Made by a program: the position numbers and the translations under genes
Shown here: positions 1 through 12,050 of the stretch, piece after piece
Layout of the letters: the number at the start of each line of letters is the position of its first letter
Position numbering within the stretch: the stretch's first letter is position 1
The notes under the pieces: generated by a model
The model's input: only the letters and a program-made list of their open reading frames with translations
Databases searched by the model: none
Told to the model about the DNA's origin: nothing
Source: Protonemura montana
Lineage: Eukaryota > Arthropoda > Insecta > Plecoptera > Nemouridae
Assembly: GCA_947568835.1 (NCBI GenBank)
Contig: OX387609.1
Location: forward strand, 16,699,208 to 16,763,207
Length of the DNA: 64,000 bases
Direction of reading: 5' to 3'

Positions 1-1238
1 ATGGTATTCTATGGTATTCTTTGGTATTATATGGTATTATATGGTATTCTATAGTTTTCTATGGCATTCTATGGTATTCTATAGTATTCTATGGCATTCT
101 ATGGTATTCTATGATATTGTATGGTATTCTATGGAATGCTATGGTATTCTTTGGAGTGATATGGTATTCTATGATATTGTATGGTATTGTTTGCTATTGT
201 ATGGTATTGTTTAGTATTGTATGGTATTGTTTGGAGTTCTATGGTATTCTATGGTATTGTTAGGTATTCTATGGTGTTCTATGGTATTGCATGGTATTGT
301 TTTGTATTATATGGTATTCTATGGAGTTTAAAGGTATTCTATGGTATTCTATGGTATTCTATGGTATATTATGGTATTTTATGGTATTCTATCGTATTTT
401 ATGGTATTCTATGGTATTCTTTGGTATTCTATGGTATGCTATGGTATTTTTTGGTATTCAAAGGTATTGTATGGATTTGTATGGTATTCTATCGTATTGT
501 TTGGTATTCTTTGGTGTTCTTTTGTATACCATGATAGTTTTTGGTATTCTATGGTATTCTATGGAGTTCTATGATATTTAATGGTATTCTATGGTATTCT
601 ATGGTTTTCTATGGTATTCTATGGTATTCTTTGGTATTATATGGTATTGTATGGTATTCAATGGTATTCTAGAGTATTATTTGGTTTTGTTTGAAAGTAT
701 GGTATTAAATGTTTTTGGATGGTATTCTATAAAATTTTATGGGTTTCTTTGATATAATATGCTCTCTATGGTATTTGGAGGTATTCGATAGTATTATTTG
801 CTATCCTATGATGTTGCATGGAATGGTATGGTATTCCATATGTTCTTATGGGTTTCTATATTATTTTATGGTATTTTTTGGTATCCTCTGGTATTTTATG
901 AGTTTCAATGGATTTCTATGGTATAAGAAGATACTTTATGGTGTTGCTAGGAATTGAATGGTATTCGATGATATAGTTTGACATTCTTAGGTATTCTATG
1001 GTATTGCATGGTATTCTATTGTATTGTATGGTATTCTATTGTATTGTATGGTATTGTATGGTATTGTATGGTATTCTAGGTACTCTTTGGTATTGTATGA
1101 TATTGTTTGGTATTTTATGGGTTAGTTAGGTATTATATGGGTTCGTTTGGTATTTTATGGCATTTTATGGTTTTGTAGTGTATTGAATGGAATTTTATGG
1201 TTTTCTTACGGTTTCTTTGGTATTGAATGGTTTTCTAT
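1..1238 (+). repeat. 10-bp satellite (CTATGGTATT), left fragment
   Basis: Near-perfect decamers at the left decay to the right into blocks with GTT, GGG and AAG variants, which is the usual pattern at a satellite edge. The + strand has no stop codon in the perfect unit, so apparent peptides of the MVFYGILWYS type are products of the repeat and are not genes. Confidence 0.95.
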
Positions 1239-1295
1239 CAAAGAAAACTCGAGACACGTTTAAACCAAAATGCCCACTCCCTCAAAATCGTAAGG

Positions 1296-1321
1296 TGCCG
1301 TTAGGCATCGGTTACTGCTAG
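1296..1321 (+). other. Helitron 3' terminus, junction 1
   Basis: Stem TGCC 1296-1299, loop GTTA, stem GGCA 1304-1307, 10-nt spacer, CTAG 1318-1321. This copy has GGCATCGGTTACTG in the spacer region, one base off the array consensus. The next unit starts at 1322 with TTAACCTTATATAAAAGC. Confidence 0.75.
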
Positions 1322-2068
1322 TTAACCTTATATAAAAGCCTTAAAATGTGATGTTCAACTTTTTAGTTTGTGGGTGGGTGGCTGGCTGGCTGGCTGGGAT
1401 GTAACCGGCCGCTCTACTGGTTATGGAAATTGTGAAATGAGACTCAAAACGTACGAAAATGGGCTAGAATTTTTCATAATTAACTTTTCCATTGGCAGGC
1501 GACATTTTCACAGCGATTTAAAATCATGTTAATGGTGAAAAGTTGCTAAATATGACGGCAAGATATCTCAGAGCCAGGCAATACAGCTCGATTTTTAAAA
1601 CTCTTTTTATACCAAAGTTTTTCTAGCCTTGAGCTCCACGGTTATTTTTCATGCATTTGTAATAAAGTTGTTGATGTAATTGAGAAAAAACACATTCAAT
1701 TGCGATCGTTTAACGTGAAAAAGAATTAATTTTGCTAATAAACTGACAGCTTTGATCAATTGTTTGCTTTTTTGACACCACGGCAAGGTGTACGAAATCG
1801 TGAATGTATCTTTTCGGCAGTGCATTTAGGAAATACAAACGTCAAATTTAAACGTCAAAGTCAACGTCAATGTCAAATTCAATTTCAAAATCTCCAAAAC
1901 TGAACGGAAAAACGTGTGAAATTGGCTTCTATTGTTCAAATACAGTTTAAAATCCCGCTTCGTCTTTTTCACGATGATTTAAAAGTGTTTTAGTATAGTA
2001 AAGTATCAAAAATATTGTTGGTGTTCGGCTATCAAGATACAAAAGAGTCACTTGATTGATCTCGACAT

Positions 2069-4382
2069 TGTATGGTATTGTATATGATTGTATTATACTG
2101 CATGGTATTGTATGGTATTTTATTGTTATGTATGGTATTCTTTGGTATTGGATGTTTTTGGATGGTATTTAATATTATTTTTCTATATTGTATGGTATTG
2201 AATGAAAATGTATGGTATTCTTTAGAATTCGACAGTATTCTATGGTATTCTATGGTATTCTATGGTATTCTATGGTATTCTATGGCGTTCTATGGTGTTC
2301 TATGGTGTTCTATGGTGTTCTATGGTGTTCTATGGTGTTCTATGGTATTCTATGGTATTCTATGGTATTCTATAATATTCTATTAATTTCTATGGTATTC
2401 TATGGTATTCTATGATATTCTATGGTATTCTATCGTATGCTATGGTATTATATGGAGTGCTATGGTATTCTATGATATTCTATGGTTTTCTATGGTATTA
2501 TATGGTATTCTATTGTATTGTACGGTATTCTATGGTATTCTATGGTATTCTATGGTATTCTGTGGTGTTCTATGGTATTCTATGGTATTCTATGGTATTC
2601 TATGGTATTCTACGGTATTTTATGGTATTCTATGGTATTTTATGGTATTCTATGGTATTCTTTAATATTCTATGAAGTTCTATGGTATTCTATGATATTG
2701 TATGGTATTGTATGGTATTTTTTGGTATTGTATGGTATTGTATGGTATTCTATGGTCTTCTACGGTATTCTATGGTATTCTATGGTATTCAATGGTTTTC
2801 TATGGTATTTTATAATAATCTACGGAGTTCTATGGTATTATATGGAGTTAATGGTATTCTTTGGTGTTCTATAGTGTTTTATGGTGTTCTATGGTTTTCT
2901 ATGGTGTTTTATGGTATTCTATTGTGTTCTATGGTATTCTATTGTGTTCTATGGTATACTATTGTGTTTTATGGTATTCTGTGGTGTTCTATGGTATTCT
3001 ATGGTATTCTATGGTATTCTATGGTATTTTATGGTATTTTATGGTATTCTATGGAGTTCTATGGTATTCTATGATATTCTTTGCTATTCTATGGTATTCT
3101 TTGGCATTCTATGGTATTCTTTGGTATTCTATAAAGTTTTATAGTATTCTATTATATACTATGGTATTTTATAGAGTTCTTTGGTATTCTATGATATTCT
3201 ATGGTATTCTATGGTATTCTATGGTATTCTATGGTAATCTATGGTGTTATATGGTGTTTTATGGTGTTCTATGGTATTCTATGGCATTCTATGGTATTCT
3301 ATGGTATTCTATGGTATTCTATGGAGTTCTATAGAATTCTATGGATTTCTATGGTATTATATTGTTATCTAAGAATTATATGGTATTCTTTGGTATTCTA
3401 TGGTATTCTATGGTATTTTATGGTATTCTATGGTATTCTATGGTATTCTTTGGTATTCTATGGAGTTCTATGGTATTCTTTGATATTGTATGGTATTCTA
3501 TGGTATTCTATGGAAATATGATTTTATTGTATGGTATTGTATGGTTTTCTATGGTTTTCTATGGTATTCTATGGTATTATATGGTAATCCATGGTATTCT
3601 ATGGTATTCTATAGTATTCTATGGTATTCTATGGTATTCTATGGTATTCTATAGTATTCTTCGGTATTCGAAGGTATTCTTTGGTATTCTATGGTATTCT
3701 TTGATATTGTATGGTATTCTATGGTATTCTATGGAATTCTATGATATTGTATGGCATTGTATGGTATTCTATGGTATTCTATGGTATTCTTTGATATTCT
3801 ATGGTATTCTATGGTATTATATGGAATTCTATGATATTCTATGGTATTCTATGGTATTCTATGGTATTCTATGGTATTGTATTGTATTCTATGGTATCCT
3901 ATGGTATTGTATGGTATTGTTAGGTTTTGTTTGGAAGTGTATGGTATTTAATGTTTTTGGATGGTATTCTATGAAATTTTATGGGTTTCTTTGATATAAT
4001 ATGGTTCTCTATGGTATTTGGAGGTATTCGATAGTATTATTTGGAATCCTATGATGTTGTATGGAATGGTATGGTTTTCCATATGTTCCTATGGGTTTCT
4101 TTATTATTTTATGGTATTTTTTGGTATCCTCTGGTATTTTATGAGTTTCAATGGATTTCTATGGTATAAGAAGATACTTTATGGTGTTGTTAGGAATTGA
4201 ATGTTATTCGATGATACAGTTTGGTATTCGTAGGTATTGTATGGTATTGTATGGTATTGTATGATATTGTTTGGTATTTTATGGGTTTGTTTGGTATTTT
4301 ATGGCATTTTATGGTATTGTATTGTATTGAATGGAATTTTATGGTTTTCTTAGGGTTTCTTTGGTATTGAATGGTTTTCTAT
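2069..4382 (+). repeat. 10-bp satellite, unit E1
   Basis: About 2.3 kb of CTATGGTATT decamers, most regular between about 2230 and 3480. The right edge (about 3910-4380) is degenerate and repeats the same degenerate text as 690-1238, so this edge is inherited with the unit and did not arise by independent decay. Confidence 0.95.
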
Positions 4383-4439
4383 CAAAGAAAACTCGAGACA
4401 CGTTTAAACCAAAATGCCCACTCCCTCAAAATCGTAAGG

Positions 4440-4465
4440 TGCCGTTAGGCAGCGGGTACTGCTAG
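4440..4465 (+). other. Helitron 3' terminus, junction 2 (N to A)
   Basis: TGCC 4440-4443, loop GTTA, GGCA 4448-4451, spacer GCGGGTACTG, CTAG 4462-4465. This is the N-type end (GGCAGCGGG). The next base starts autonomous unit E2. Confidence 0.75.
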
Positions 4466-5451
4466 TTAACCTTATATAAAAGCTTTAAATTGTGATGTTC
4501 AACTTTTTAGTTTGTGGGTATATGGCTGGGTAGCTGGCTGGGATGTAACCGGCTGCTCTACTGTTTATGGAAATTGCGAAATTCGACTCGAAACGTACGG
4601 AAATGGGCTAGAATTTTTCAGTGTTAACTTTTACATTGGCAGGCGACACTTTCACAGCGATTTAAAATCATTTTCATGGTGAAAAGTTGCTAAATATGAC
4701 GGCAAGATATCTCAGAGCCAGGCGATGCAACTCGATTTTTAAACTTTTTTAATACTCAAGTATTTCTAGCCTGGAGCTCCACGGTTATTTTTCATGCATT
4801 CGTAATAAAGTTGTTGATGTAATTGAGAGAAAACACATTAAATTACGATCGTTTTACGTGAAAAAGAATTATTTTGCTAATAAACTGACAGCTTTGGTCA
4901 ATTGTTTGCTTTTTGGTCACCACGGCAAGGTGTTCAAAATCGTGAATGTATCTTTTCAGCAGTGGATCATCAGGCCAAATTAAACGTCAAAATGGGTTGA
5001 AATGTCAAACTATCTACTAAAACCCCTTTGTTTCTGGCGAAAATCGGTCAAAAACGACAGTAAATGGTTATAATTTGTACATTATTTCAAAGCACTATAT
5101 GAAACGCGAAATTTTTAGGTGAGTTGATGGGATACGGCGATTTAAACAGGATTTTAAAAGCAACTTCATATGAAACAGGTAGGTAAAGAAAAAGTTTGAC
5201 TAAAATACAGACGTGAAATTGTATTTATATTGCACATTTTGTGTTCAATTGTGTTTCTTTAATGAGTTTTCAGATATATTTAGTAGTTATTTAACCCGTA
5301 ATTAATTACCTAACCTCTTAAGACACATTATTATGATCACTGTCCGCAATAATTTGACTTCTGACTTCATTCATTTACAGCGTGTAGCATCGACAGCTTC
5401 TTATGGCACGTAATTTAAATTGTCGCGCGTGGTGTAAAGTTTGAATTTGCC
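4466..5451 (+). other. 5' terminal region of E2
   Basis: It holds the terminal TATATAAAAG motif, a G-rich tract at about 4515-4545, the inverted repeat TAACC/GGTTA common to all units (here changed to GTTTAT), and sequence shared with N units up to about 4980. After that it follows the autonomous type (AAATGGGTTGAAATGTC). I see no gene in it. Confidence 0.6.
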
Positions 5452-5635
5452 TGACGTCATTTTACGTAGCGGGATGTTGGCTTAGCGCTTTTTGATCGGC
5501 ATCTACGCTCGGCAATTAGTCACACTCCCAAAGCTCGCCAACCGCCATTTGCTATAGCAGTTAGTATAGCATGAGAGTGCGGATTACCTACACGGCGAAA
5601 CACTCTTGTGGGGAAGAATTTCGTCGCTATTCAAG
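5452..5635 (+). promoter_or_regulatory. Probable promoter and 5' exon of the E2 Rep-helicase gene
   Basis: TGACGTCA, the palindromic CREB/ATF site, lies at 5452-5459 and is followed by TTTTACGTAGC. The downstream stretch to TTCAAG at 5635 is conserved in all four autonomous units and ends in a good splice donor. There is no clear TATA box, so the start of transcription is a guess. Confidence 0.4.
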
Positions 5636-6135
5636 GTAATCTTATTTCAGATTTAATTTGCATGTCACAATATCCACTAATAGTCCACCCCTAATATCAT
5701 CAAGTAATTCACTTATTTATTGTGATTTTATAGCGTTAAGCTTCTAAATTATTATTAAAATTATCGTTCATCATCAAGACTGGAAAGCATACATTTTGCC
5801 CGTCTTGTGGATATTTCCATGACGTCACTTTTACGTAGCATGATGCAATCGCTCGACGCGATTCTCATCCCCCTCCCCAACCCTCCCATGCCCACCGTTC
5901 CAACAATTAGAAGTGTGTTCAACATGGCGTCCAAGCTCGCATTCGAAGCAAATTAGCATATTTCTTTGTAAAGAAACTGAAGTGATTGTTGTGCATATTA
6001 AAGCATGCATTTAGACTGGCATGATATTTGCGTGAGGTCATTTTTACAAAACATGGCGGTTGGGTCGTGCTCGGCCACGCTCCGCTTCAGCTCGGCGACG
6101 CTAGGCACTACTAAAGCCTCGCTTTCTTCACACAG
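5636..6135 (+). other. Putative 5'UTR intron, E2
   Basis: Donor CAAG|GTAATC at 5635/5636 and acceptor CTTTCTTCACACAG directly before the ATG at 6136. The interval contains a second TGACGTCA (5820-5827) and upstream ATGs that would be removed by splicing. The call rests on sequence only. Confidence 0.5.
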
Positions 6136-9100
6136 ATGCCACCCAAGAAGCGTGTAAATCTGACGTCTCGGAAGGGCGGGAAAGGTGCAACGGCAAGAGC
6201 GGAGAGCGCGGCGGCGAAGAAAAGGGCTGCTGCTGACGAGAGAGCGAGGACGAGAGAGACGGCCGAGCACGCCGACCATCAGGCAACTGCTAGCCCGTCG
6301 ACGTCGACGCTCAACGAGCAGCGTCCTTTTCTTTCCGCTATTCTCGAAGAAGCCCCGGTGAGTGTCTTAAAGCATGATTCATTATTAGAACAGGCCGCCC
6401 CCGCTTCTCTTCCAGCTTTTTATGATCAACCCTCAACAAGCCGCTATCTGCATTCCTTTTCCGACAATGTGCCGTCTGTACTCCCATCCCTTGACCAGAC
6501 TCAGATCCTGGAAAATTCAGTTGGCCAGCTCCAAGAGGACAAGAACGTGCAAGTAGCAGCAAACGAACGAAGTGCCCGACTAGCGGAAAAAGCTAGAAAT
6601 GCTCGCCAGCGCAGAAAGGCTGAGGATGAGGCCCAGCGTCTTCTGCGTCTGGCCCAGGTTGCCGAGTTGAAGCGTCGACGACTAGACGAAGCTTCTGAGT
6701 GACGACGCCTACAGCTTCTTGCTGAAAAGGCCGAGTCTGAGCGCCTCCGCTTGGCAAAATGTACGGAAGAACAGCGCTTTCAGCGACTGGCCCTTAAGGC
6801 ACAGGCAGAGCGTCGCCGCTTGAGTGACGAAGCTGACGAACAGCGCCTTCAGCGATTGGCCCTTAGGGCAGAGTCAAAGCGTCGCCGCATAAGTGACGAA
6901 GCTGACGAACAGCGTATTCAGCGATTGGCCCTTAAGGCAGAGGCAGAGCGTCATCGCTTGAGTGTAGAAGCCAACGAACAGCGCCTTCAGCGATTGGCCC
7001 TTAAGGCAGAGTCAGAGCGTCGCCGCTTGAGTGACGAAGCTGACGAACAGCGCCTTCAGCGACTAGCCCTTATGGCAGAGTCCAAGCGTCGCCGCTTGAG
7101 TGACGAATCTGAGGAACAGCGCCTTCAGCGATTAAGCCAGAAGGCAGTTCAAACGCAGTCTGAAAGGCAGCATGAGACTCCAGAGGCGCGCGAGAGCCGT
7201 ATAGTCGCCGCGCGGGAGCAATCTCAGCAGCGTCGAAATGCCGAGACCAGGGATAAGCTCGCGGCGTTAGAAGTGGAAGTCTCTCAGCGCGCTGAGGAGG
7301 AGGCGTCTCAACGCGCCCAAGAGGCTGAACTAGAGCAAAGCCAGCGAGTCGCGGTCGAGGCTATTGACGTGGCAGATGATCAGTTTGAACCTGATCTTGC
7401 TCCAGTGAACCTTCACCCTTTCCACTTGGAGGCTGCACGGCAAGACGTCACTGACGTCGCCCTATTTCACTGCGGCAGCATGGACGAAGTATGCAGGGTG
7501 TGTGGCGCTCTGTACTTCGCAGGAGAGCGTCCTTCTGACAAAATTTATAAACTCTGTTGTCACTCGGGCAACGTAATCATTGAGCCTCTCCTCGCGTATC
7601 CCGATTTAATGCATGCGTTGCTGACCGGAGATCATTGCGAGTCTAAGAACTTCCGCAAAAACATCCGGTCGTACAACAGTTCGCTCTCCTTCGCTTCAGT
7701 CGGAGTTAAGACGGACATCCCCCAGGGCCGTGGCACATACTGTTTTCGTGTCCATGGCAACATCCAGCACAGGATCGGCCATATGGGGCAGGCGGTGCAG
7801 AAGCCCCTCTATTCGCACCTGTACTTTCTTGACGCGGAACAAGCGAAGACGCATCGAATGGACAGGCGCCAGAATGCTAATCTGCTACCCAACCTGCTTC
7901 ATGAGCTGGACGCGCTGGTTCGCGAAATAAATCCTTTTGCCCAAGGGCTTAAAACGCTAGGTCAGGTGGAGGCCGACGACAGGATCCGTGCAGCTGCCGA
8001 GGGGCGACCCGAGGTCATGGCCGAACTGCGTTTCGTGGATGACCGACGGCGGCTGTACGAAAATCCTACGGCCCACGAGGTGGCCGTTGTTTATCAGAGC
8101 GTTGACGGTGGCATGCCTCCTCTAGGACGTGATATTCGTATCCATACTCGTGGCGGATTTATTGAGCAGCTGTCTGTCCTGTCGCCCAACACGGATCCGC
8201 TCAGCTACGTGCTGTTGTTCCCGCGTGGAGAACCCGGCTGGCAACGAGGTATGCCGCACACCAGGCAATCTAAGCACAGCGTCGTCACTCTAATGGAGTT
8301 TTATAGCCATCGACTCCACGAGCGTGTCGGCGCCTTTCATCCAGTGCTGCACGCCGGCAAGCTGACGCAGCAGTTTATGGTAGATGCCTATATCAAGGTT
8401 GAGGGCAATCGCCTTGAGTTCGTCATCAGGAACCAGAAAACGCTGCGCGCCGAACTCTACAGTGGGCTCATGGACCACTTGGCGAACCGTGCTGAGCGGC
8501 AGGGCTGCAATGTCGGGAAGATGGTGATTCTGCCTTCCAGTTTCATCGGAAGCCCCAGGCATTGCCAGCAGCTATATCAAGACGCTATGAGTATCGTCAC
8601 CAAGTTTGGAAAACCCGATCTTTTCCTTACTATGACGTGTAATCCGAAGTGGCCTGAGATTCAGACGAGCCTAGCGGCGTACGAAAGGGCAGAAGACCGA
8701 CCCGATCTCACCGCGCGAGTATTCCAACTTAAACTCAAGGAGCTGATGTCTGATCTCACCAAGAGGCACGTGCTGGGCGTTCCCATGGCTCACTTCCACG
8801 TGATCGAATTCCAAAAACGTGGACTCCCTCACGCTCACATCCTGGTAATCCTTCGCGACGAGGACAAGATCCGCACTCCCGAGGAGGTAGACGCACTTAT
8901 CTGTGCCGAGTTGCCCGATCCGGTGACCGAGGAGAGACTGCACAAGGTCATCGTGTCGTCGATGATCCACGGCCCGTGCGGCGCTCGGAACATGTCCTCT
9001 GTGTGCATGGAGGACGGAAAGTGTAAGAAGAAGTTCCCCAAGTCGTTCACAGATGTGACTGTGGTCAACGAGGGGGGTTTCACCGTCTATCGCCGTCGAG

Positions 9101-11748
9101 AGAGCGGGCAGACGCATACCATCTCAGGAAGAGTGGTCGACAACCGAGACGTAGTGCCTTACAACAAGTACTTAAGCTCCAAGTTTGACTGCCACCTGAA
9201 CATCGAGCACTGTGGATCCGCGAAGACGGTCAAGTACCTGTGCAAGTACGTGTACAAAGGTCACGACTGTGCCAGGGTCCAGCTCCGCGTCTCTGTCCCC
9301 GCGGAGGGCGATCATGAGCCACGTCCAGCGCACGGTGCCCAGCAAGAGTTGGTGTGGGACGAGGTCTCACAGTTCATCGACTCTCGCTACGTGAGTCCCC
9401 AAGAGGCTGCGTGGAGAATTTTCGGATTTGAAATGCACGAAAAGTCGCACACTATCATCCGTTTGGCGATCCACCTCGAGGGTGACCACATGGTCACGTT
9501 CCGTCCTGGAGACGAGGAAGCCGCAGCAGAACGCGGCAGGGCTGCGCTGACTACGCTGACGGCATGGTTTGCGCTGAATAGTAGCAACCCGGCGGCACGG
9601 CAGTACAAGTACATCGACATCCCGTACCACTTCCGTTTCGAGGGCAAAGCGTGGAAGCCACGAAAGCGAGGTGCCGGCTCCATCATCAGCCGAATGTACT
9701 CCGTGACGCCCCGGCAGATCGAGCGATACCATCTTCGTCTCCTTTTGCTACACGTCGTCGGCGCCACCTCATTCGAGGAAGTGCGCACGTTCCAGGGTAG
9801 GGTTTACGCTACCTTCAAGGAAGCTGCCATCGCACGCAACCTGCTAATGGACGACGACGAGTGGCAGAAATGTCTGCAGGAGGCGGTTGCTATAAAGATG
9901 CCAAACGAACTTCGTCAGCTGTTTGCCATCATTTGCGCGTTCTGTCAGCCTCTTGACCCGCTGTCTCTATGGGAGCGTTTCAAGGGCGATTTCTGCGAAG
10001 ATTTCGCCCGAGAACACGACCCCATCGAGGCAGAACAGTTGGCCCTGAATTCCATCCAGTCCGTCCTTGCCCTACACCGCCTGACCAACGCCGAAATCGG
10101 TTTGCCGGCTCCTCGAGTGCCAGTCATCGTTGCTGTCGACGAGCAGTTCGACCAGACCGCCGAAAGGGAAGAGGCCGAGGAGAACTTGGTGAAGCTCAAC
10201 GGCAGGCAGCGCGTGGCATTCGACGCGGTGATGGCAGCAATCGACGACCCGAACGCCGAGCAGAGGTGCTTCTACCTGGACGGCCCGGGCGGCAGCGGGA
10301 AGACCTTCCTATACAACACCCTCATCAGCACGCTGCGAGCCCGAGGCGAGCGAGCCGTGGCCGTCGCGTGGACGGGCATTGCGGCGACGTTACTGAAGGG
10401 AGGGAGGACCTGCCACTCGCGATTTCGATTGCCTGTTCCGATTGTGGAAAACAGCACGTCTGGCGTGAAGCCCAACTCCGCCGAGGGCGCTTCGCTGAGG
10501 GCGGCCAAGGTCATCATCTTGGATGAAGGACCCATGGCGCCTCTGCTGGCCCTGAACGTGATCGAGCGGACGCTAAGAGACGTGACCAACGATGAGCGTC
10601 CGTTCGGCGGAAAGGTGATCGTTATCGGCGGGGATTTTAGGCAGTGCCTCCCAGTCGTTCGAAATGGCAACCGAACGACCATAGTCGAGCAATGCATTAA
10701 GCGTGGCGCGCTTTGGTCGTTGTTCCGCACCCTCGAGCTGCGCGCGAACATGCGCGCCAACCCAGGCGAAGTAGAGTTCGTCGAGTGGCTCTTGCGTGTC
10801 GGAAACGGCGAGATTTTGAATGACTGCCACCTCCCGGATGACACCATCGCATTACCTGTCCAATGCGTCGTGGACTGCGTCATTGACGCCGTCTTCGGCA
10901 CGAGCATTAGTGCTGCCGAGATGACCGTGATGCAAGACCATGCCATCCTCTGCCCGAAGAACGTGGAGTCTTTGAACATCAATGACAACGTTCTTGAGCG
11001 CCTCGAAGGTGACGTGTTCGAATACTGCAGCGCCGACACTGTCGATGTCAGTGAAGGCGAAGATGGCGACGTTTTGGCTACCGATTATCCCGTAGAATAT
11101 CTAAATTCATTAACGCCATCCGGGATGCCACCGCACAAGCTTCGTCTGAAAGTTCATGCAATCGTGATGCTCATGAGGAACGTCAACGTGAGAGCCGGCC
11201 TTTGCAATGGGACTCGACTCAGCGTTGTTGCACTCCACGAGCACGTGATCGACTGCAGGATCATCGGAGGGCGCTGTGCGGGACGACGCACTTTCCTATG
11301 TAGAGTCAACCTAACTCCCTCGGACATTGGCATGCCCTTTACGATGACAAGGCGCCAGTTTCCGATCCGTCTGGCATTCGCCATGACCATCAATAAAGCC
11401 CAGGGTCAATCTTTAAAGAGGGTGGGAATTCATTTAGAAAAACCAGTATTCGGACACGGTCAGCTATACGTGGCGCTTTCTCGGGCTCGCTCTTTGGACT
11501 CGATCTTCGTGGCAGTCGCCGGTAACGAGGCGCAGGGCAAGTTGATCGTCTCGAGCAACACCACCTTCACCAAGAACATCGTGTACCAGGAGGTGCTCGA
11601 GATTCATGCGCCGAACCACCAGGCAGCGGATCCTTCCTCGCGTAGTGGCTATCAAGAGGCTGACCAGCAGGCCCTTGAGCAGTCGCTTAGTCAACTCGCT
11701 GTATCGGATGCGGATGAAGAAGTTCCAATGGACACCTCCTCCTCCTAA
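6136..11748 (+). pseudogene. Helitron Rep-helicase, copy 1 (in-frame TGA at codon 189)
   Basis: The frame from ATG 6136 to TAA 11748 has 1,871 codons, the same as the intact copies, with a single interruption: TGA at 6700-6702 where E4 and E7 have GAA. No frameshift is needed, and the two open segments are in the same frame. The stop falls at the start of the 23-residue charged repeats, before every catalytic motif. Downstream, HUH (from 8830), the two-tyrosine motif and all helicase motifs are unchanged. The first in-frame ATG after the stop is at 7072, inside the repeats, so a shortened Rep-helicase from there is possible but unsupported. The remaining sequence differs from copy 2 at few positions, which points to recent inactivation. 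Confidence 0.85.
6697..7146 (+). repeat. 69-bp coding minisatellite in copy 1
   Basis: Six full 23-residue units and a 12-residue partial unit. The theme is DEQRLQRLALKAEAERHRL plus four acidic or small residues. Units have private changes here (EEQRFQR, RISDEA, RIQRLAL, SVEANEQ). The first unit contains the TGA. Confidence 0.85.
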
Positions 11749-12050
11749 ATCCTATCATTGTTCTATCCCTTACATTTGCAATAGCGGTAACATTTCCTAG
11801 ATAAATTTAAATTCAGTAAGGCTAGGTAGGGCAGACCAGGAACCGTGACTAGCACGGCAGGTAGCAACCCAATTCCCATATATTTCACCATGCTGACACG
11901 CTTTTCTGCTGCAGGTATAAAGCACCGGACGCCGCATAGCCCTTTAACTTCACGACCATTGCGCTCGCATGTGGACACTCTAACGGAACTGCTCCTCCCA
12001 GAGCTAGACAATTATGCATGTAAATTAATTGATAGATTATATTGTACATA
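11749..12050 (+). other. 3' flank of the Rep-helicase gene in E2
   Basis: About 300 bp directly after the stop codon, nearly identical in all four autonomous units. Short frames on both strands look conserved only because the DNA is. I recognise no gene. Confidence 0.5.

Larger units (their letters stand above)
1..1321 (+). mobile_element. 3' part of a non-autonomous Helitron unit (left fragment)
   Basis: The window opens inside a 10-bp satellite and runs to the first hairpin/CTAG terminus. The last part (about 690 to 960, then 1235 to 1321) matches the end of unit E1 almost base for base, including the block with AAGAAGATACTTTATGG and the tail TCAAAGAAAACTCGAGACAC, so this is the 3' end of an E1-like unit. 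Its 5' end lies outside the window. Confidence 0.75.
1322..4465 (+). mobile_element. Non-autonomous Helitron unit E1 (3,144 bp)
   Basis: The unit starts TTAACCTTATATAAAAGC and ends in the hairpin/CTAG signature. Its 5' part shares about 530 bp with the autonomous units, followed by an AACGTCAAAGTC-type tract near 1845-1880, then a 10-bp satellite, then a 3' tail with TCAAAGAAAACTCGAGACAC. It contains no Rep or helicase reading frame, so mobilisation would need the protein in trans. The segment 1322-2068 has no coding potential that I can see. Confidence 0.75.

Noticed and set aside
1329-1338. TATATAAAAG read as a TATA box promoter in every unit
   Set aside because: It lies at the transposon 5' end and also occurs in units without genes. 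In autonomous units it is 1.7 to 4.4 kb from the ATG. It is better explained as part of the terminus.
2072-3994. Long + strand reading frames with MVFYGILWYS repeats (up to 217 residues; similar in all decamer tracts)
   Set aside because: Thirty bases of the decamer contain no stop in any + frame, so open frames arise automatically. Several frames overlap in the same tract, and substitutions show no codon bias.
8671-11039. Antisense and alternative-frame ORFs inside the Rep-helicase genes (148, 255, 185, 133 aa and others)
   Set aside because: They are shadows of a GC-rich, strongly constrained gene on the + strand, recur only because the gene is copied, and have no recognisable domains.
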